Shown here: in pieces, positions 60,634 through 64,000 of the stretch
Position numbering within the stretch: position 1 is the first letter of the stretch
Layout: the number at the start of each line of letters is the position of its first letter
Assembly (NCBI GenBank): GCA_029213005.1
Contig: JARGPI010000029.1
Span: 1-64,000 of the forward strand
Length of the DNA stretch: 64,000 bases
Direction: 5' to 3'
Source of the DNA: Verrucomicrobiales bacterium
GTDB taxonomy: Bacteria > Verrucomicrobiota > Verrucomicrobiia > Verrucomicrobiales > DEV007
Notes under the pieces: generated by a model
What the model was told of the DNA's origin: nothing
What the model saw: only the letters and a program-made list of their open reading frames with translations
Database searches by the model: none
Translations under genes and position numbers: made by a program

Positions 60634-63600
60634 TTACGACCGCAGATTAGGATGGAAATCCTGAAGCGGTGTCACGCCGAGTTTGTTTTCTTTCAATGAG
60701 GCAATGGCTCCCACACTGGCGCGCGCCGCACGGATCGTCGTCAGAATCGGAACGTGAGCGGTAAGTGCTCCTGATCGGATTCTGACTTCATCACGACGCG
60801 GGGTGCGTCCACTCGGTGTGTTCACCACGAGGGAGATATCTCCGTTCTTGATCATGTCGAGAACATTGGGTCTACCCTGAGCCAGTTTGTGAAGCTTGTT
60901 CACAGGGATGCCGGCTTTCTCGATTCGCTCCGCTGTTCCGGAAGTCGAGTAAAGATTGAAACCGAGGTTGTGGAACTCACGGGCCAGTTCGACGGCTTCC
61001 TCTTTATCGCGGTCTTTGACACTGATAAACAGATTTCCTTCCGTCGGCAGTGGTGCCGAAGCTGCCATCTGAGCTTTTCCGTAAGCCATTCCGATATCGA
61101 AATCGATCCCCATCACTTCGCCGGTTGATTTCATCTCAGGCCCGAGGCTGATATCGATTCCGGGGAATTTGCTGAATGGGAAGACGGCTTCTTTTACGGA
61201 GAAATGTTTCGGGATGATCGAGTCGGTGAATCCGAGATCCACCAGCTTTTCGCCGGCCATTACCTTGGCAGCCAGTTTCGCGAGAGGAACCCCGATTGCT
61301 TTTGAAACAAAGGGAACGGTCCGCGATGCCCGAGGATTCACCTCGATGACATACAGCTCGTCATCTTTCACCGCGAACTGGATATTCATCAGACCGCAGA
61401 CTTTCAATTCGACCGCGAGAGCTTTCGCTGCCACTTCGATTCTTTCCTTCATCGATTCACTCAGGGTGAACGGAGGAATCACACAGGCGGAGTCACCACT
61501 GTGAATCCCGGCTTCTTCGATGTGTTCCATGATCGCTCCGACCACGGCGGTATCACCATCGGCAATACAATCGACATCGACTTCGGTCGCGTCTTCGAGG
61601 AATTGGTCAACGAGAACGGGGCGCTCCGGACTCGCCTCTACCGCGGTCTGCATGTAGTGGCGTAATTCGTCATCATCATAGACGATCATCATGGCGCGGC
61701 CTCCGAGAACGAAGGAAGGTCTCACCAGAACGGGGTATCCGATCCGTCCGGCGATCGCGACCGCTTCATCGGCTGAAACTGCGGTTCCGGCCGGAGCCTG
61801 CTTCAATTCCAGCTTGTCGAGGAGCGCGGAGAAAAATTTGCGGTCTTCCGCCTGCTCGATGCTCTCCGGAGAGGTTCCGATGATGTTGCACCCGTGGCGC
61901 TTCATGTCGGCGGCGAGGTTCAGCGGCGTCTGACCGCCAAACTGTACAATCGCTCCCCAGCATTCTTCCTGCTCATAGATGTTAAGCACATCCTCGAGAG
62001 TGAGCGGTTCGAAGAAAAGTTTGTCACTGATGTCGTAGTCTGTCGATACGGTCTCAGGGTTGGAATTGACCATAATGGTCTCATATCCCAATTCTTTGAG
62101 CGCAAACGATGCGTGAACGCAGCAATAATCGAACTCGATGCCCTGACCAATCCGGTTGGGGCCCCCGCCGAGAATCATGACTTTCTTTTTGTCACTGCTG
62201 CGGGCTTCATTTTCGATTCCGTAGGTGGAATAGAAATATGGCGTGTAGGCTTCAAACTCAGCCGCACAGGTGTCAACGAGGCGGTAGGTTGGAATCACTC
62301 CGGCTGCTTTCCGGGCCTCGCGAACTTCATCGGCGGTTGTTCCGGTGGTATAGGCGATTTGAGGATCGGAAAAACCGAATTTTTTCGCTTTGAGGAAGTC
62401 GTAATCCTTGAGATCAGTTCCCAGCTCTTTTTCCCGCTTGAGGATGTCCTCAATATTGCGGAGGAACCATGGATCCATTCCGGTCAGTTCCTGGATCGTA
62501 TTGAGGCTCAGGCCGTTTTCGAAGCCGAGGCGAACAAAAAAGATCCGGTGCGAGTTGGGTGTCGCGAGGCGTTCTTTGATGTAGTCGATGTTGGGAGTCC
62601 CATCTTTACCATCTCCACCGAGACCGAATCTTCCGATTTCCAGCGAGCGAAGTGCCTTTTGAAGCGCTTCTTTAAAGGTCCGTCCAATCGACATAGCTTC
62701 ACCGACACTCTTCATCTGAGTGGTCAGCGTGGGATCCGCATCGGCAAATTTCTCGAAAGTGAATCGAGGACATTTTACGACGCAATAATCAATCGATGGT
62801 TCGAAACTGGCCGGCGTCTCGCGGGTGATGTCGTTCGGGATTTCGTCGAGCGTGTAGCCGACTGCCAACTTCGCCGCGATCTTTGCGATCGGGAAGCCGG
62901 TGGCTTTTGAGGCCAGCGCGGAAGAGCGCGAAACCCGCGGGTTCATCTCGATCACAATCATGCGACCGTTTTCCGGATTCACCGAGAACTGGATATTGGA
63001 ACCACCCGTCTCAACGCCGATTTCCCGGATACAGGCAAAAGAAGCGTCGCGCATGATTTGATATTCGCGATCGGTAAGCGTCTGGGCCGGAGCCACGGTG
63101 ATGGAATCCCCGGTGTGAACGCCCATCGGGTCGAGGTTTTCGATCGAACAAATCACGACGCAGTTGTCGGCGCGGTCGCGCATCACCTCCATTTCGTATT
63201 CCTTCCAACCGAGCAGTGACTCTTCGATGAGCACTTCGGTAACCGGTGACAAGTCGAGACCGCGTTTCACGATCGAGGCCAGTTCATCTCGGTTGTAGGC
63301 GATACCTCCGCCGGATCCACCGAGGGTGTAGGCGGGACGGATGATCAGTGGGAAACTGCCGATTTCATCCGCGATCTTAGTGGCTTCGTCCATGGAGTGA
63401 GCCACTCCGGAGTGAGGCATATCGAGACCGATCTTGGTCATTGCCTCTTTAAAAAGCAGTCGGTCCTCGCCCTTCTCAATGGCTTCGGCATTGGCGCCGA
63501 TCATTTTAACCCCGGCTTTTTCCAGGTAACCACTGTTGAAGAGGTCCATTGCCGCATTGAGGGCCGTTTGGCCACCCAGCGTCGGGAGGAGCGCATCGGG

Positions 63601-63846
63601 TTTTTCCTTTTCAATGATCTTTTCGATCACAGAGGGAACGATAGGCTCCACATAAGTCCGCGAGGCGAACTCCGGGTCGGTCATGATGGTGGCGGGATTG
63701 GAATTAACCAATACCACTTCGTATCCCTCTTCTTGAAGAGCTTTACAGGCTTGCACCCCCGAATAATCAAATTCGCAGCCCTGACCGATTACAATCGGTC
63801 CGGAACCTATCAGGAGTATTTTTTTAATCGAATTGTCTCTCGGCAT
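60634..63846 (-). CDS. carB: Carbamoyl-phosphate synthase large subunit
   Basis: Makes carbamoyl phosphate for arginine and pyrimidine synthesis with the small subunit CarA, which is not in the window. The 1070 residues comprise two homologous ATP-grasp halves (beginning LLIGSGPIVIGQGCEFDYSG and MILGGGPNRIGQGIEFDYCC), an oligomerisation domain between them and an MGS-like allosteric domain at the end (LYSTSGTAERIEKAGIPVNKL). Length and motifs are normal. The start lacks a Shine-Dalgarno close to it: AAGGTGAG is about 22 bp upstream, and a perfect palindrome lies between. Confidence 0.98.
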   Translation of the reverse strand: MPRDNSIKKILLIGSGPIVIGQGCEFDYSGVQACKALQEEGYEVVLVNSNPATIMTDPEFASRTYVEPIVPSVIEKIIEKEKPDALLPTLGGQTALNAAMDLFNSGYLEKAGVKMIGANAEAIEKGEDRLLFKEAMTKIGLDMPHSGVAHSMDEATKIADEIGSFPLIIRPAYTLGGSGGGIAYNRDELASIVKRGLDLSPVTEVLIEESLLGWKEYEMEVMRDRADNCVVICSIENLDPMGVHTGDSITVAPAQTLTDREYQIMRDASFACIREIGVETGGSNIQFSVNPENGRMIVIEMNPRVSRSSALASKATGFPIAKIAAKLAVGYTLDEIPNDITRETPASFEPSIDYCVVKCPRFTFEKFADADPTLTTQMKSVGEAMSIGRTFKEALQKALRSLEIGRFGLGGDGKDGTPNIDYIKERLATPNSHRIFFVRLGFENGLSLNTIQELTGMDPWFLRNIEDILKREKELGTDLKDYDFLKAKKFGFSDPQIAYTTGTTADEVREARKAAGVIPTYRLVDTCAAEFEAYTPYFYSTYGIENEARSSDKKKVMILGGGPNRIGQGIEFDYCCVHASFALKELGYETIMVNSNPETVSTDYDISDKLFFEPLTLEDVLNIYEQEECWGAIVQFGGQTPLNLAADMKRHGCNIIGTSPESIEQAEDRKFFSALLDKLELKQAPAGTAVSADEAVAIAGRIGYPVLVRPSFVLGGRAMMIVYDDDELRHYMQTAVEASPERPVLVDQFLEDATEVDVDCIADGDTAVVGAIMEHIEEAGIHSGDSACVIPPFTLSESMKERIEVAAKALAVELKVCGLMNIQFAVKDDELYVIEVNPRASRTVPFVSKAIGVPLAKLAAKVMAGEKLVDLGFTDSIIPKHFSVKEAVFPFSKFPGIDISLGPEMKSTGEVMGIDFDIGMAYGKAQMAASAPLPTEGNLFISVKDRDKEEAVELAREFHNLGFNLYSTSGTAERIEKAGIPVNKLHKLAQGRPNVLDMIKNGDISLVVNTPSGRTPRRDEVRIRSGALTAHVPILTTIRAARASVGAIASLKENKLGVTPLQDFHPNLRS

Positions 63847-63849
63847 TGT

Positions 63850-63863
63850 GAATTTCGAAATTC
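63850..63863. promoter_or_regulatory. 14-bp perfect palindrome just upstream of carB
   Basis: GAATTTCGAAATTC lies between the AAGGTGAG stretch and the ATG, 3 bp from the start. It could bind a dimeric regulator or affect translation. ARG boxes have a similar GAAT/ATTC frame, but with four rather than six central bases, so I do not call it one. Confidence 0.3.
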
Positions 63864-63916
63864 GCTCACCTTGCCGCGACTTGCCGGAAGATCAAATTAT
63901 AATCGGTTTTAATGAT

Positions 63917-63941
63917 AAACCCGCGCGTCAGACGTGGGTTT
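63917..63941. terminator. Stem-loop at the end of the partial gene
   Basis: AAACCCGCG pairs with CGTGGGTTT (one wobble or mismatch) around CGTCAGA. The partial minus-strand gene stops within it. T-rich flanks occur on the plus strand, so direction is unclear. Confidence 0.5.
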
Positions 63942-64000
63942 TCTTGATTTTCCGCGGGAAAAACCAGCGAAGTAACCAGATCACGAGTCCTGAAAGGATG
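63928..64000 (-). CDS. Partial gene (3' end only): likely membrane protein
   Basis: The reverse strand is open from the window edge to a TGA at 63928-63930, giving ILSGLVIWLLRWFFPRKIKK and a short tail. A hydrophobic helix ending in a basic cluster is typical of the C-terminus of a membrane protein. The rest lies outside the window. It is upstream of carB on the same strand, 81 bp away. Identity unknown. Confidence 0.55.
   Translation of the reverse strand, partial: ILSGLVIWLLRWFFPRKIKKTHV

Noticed and set aside
63850..63863. ARG box for ArgR upstream of carB
   Set aside because: Central spacing is six bases instead of four, and only one site is seen.
63895..63901. TATAAT-like -10 box for carB on the minus strand
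   Set aside because: The -10 match is good, but no TTGACA-like partner lies 16-18 bp upstream, so not listed as a promoter.
1..64000. rRNA, tRNA or riboswitch genes
   Set aside because: No cloverleaf, rRNA core or known aptamer pattern was found in the intergenic regions by eye; a covariance-model search would be decisive.

Overview
This window looks like a chromosome segment of a PVC-superphylum bacterium, most likely a Verrucomicrobiota member. Several secreted families typical of that group sit on it: a planctomycete-type cytochrome c protein (DUF1587/1592/1588/1585) beside a Tat-exported DUF1552 protein, two DUF1080 proteins, an arylsulfatase, and a PVC-type membrane-bound dehydrogenase with HEAT repeats and haem. 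Housekeeping genes (dapF/dapA/dapB, trpA, rsmB, murI, fmt, carB) and moderate, even base composition argue for chromosome rather than plasmid or phage. I saw no rRNA, tRNA, CRISPR array, prophage or classical IS. The taxonomic call is inference from gene families only.

Layout. 0-1 kb: end of a GCAAGA repeat and an MBL-fold hydrolase. 1-4.4 kb: trpA-dapF-dapA-dapB. 4.5-13.7 kb: a tightly overlapping lipid-modification operon (desaturase, FAD amine oxidase, DUF1365, Cfa methyltransferase, DUF2062, DUF1295, second SAM methyltransferase, TPR protein, NTF2-like protein, perhaps an esterase and a TMEM220 protein). 13.9-18.7 kb: YpfJ-type metallopeptidase, SH3b protein, dnaE2. 18.8-25 kb: DUF1080, RimI-like GNAT, the DUF1592/DUF1552 pair and an unknown secreted partner. 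25-25.7 kb: a RAYT transposase framed by REP hairpins. 25.8-37.6 kb: rsmB, a secreted phosphodiesterase, a POT transporter with a GspG-like insertion, a VWA protein, threonine aldolase, DAHP synthase, murI, a MYG1-family protein and a Gfo/Idh/MocA oxidoreductase. 37.7-48.9 kb: the membrane-bound dehydrogenase, a double zinc-finger protein, an ADP-ribosylglycohydrolase, GNAT, a GYF_2 membrane protein, a YdeP-type molybdoenzyme and an unknown protein. 49-64 kb: UvrD/PcrA helicase, spermidine-synthase-like protein, GDSL-DUF1080 fusion, CNB protein, sulfatase, EamA transporter, alpha/beta hydrolase, fmt, carB and the 3' end of one more gene.

The most unusual content is repetitive. A composite element combines near-palindromes of the form TTGTAC-AGG-GTACAA with a long hairpin: a degenerate CTTGTT/CTTGCT arm, a CCCCGTTTTT loop, and a pure GAGCAA hexanucleotide arm. 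It occurs at five places (positions 1, 18131, 26369, 41508, 55575). Two copies lie in frame inside conserved enzymes (DnaE2 and RsmB), and one supplies the stop codon of a transporter. The repeat core lacks stop codons in all six frames. Separately, the RAYT gene has matching GTAG-headed REP hairpins on both sides. A second GTAG-headed inverted hairpin pair at 53191-53330 shows compensatory stem changes. Together these point to at least two, perhaps three, hairpin-based repeat systems active in this genome.
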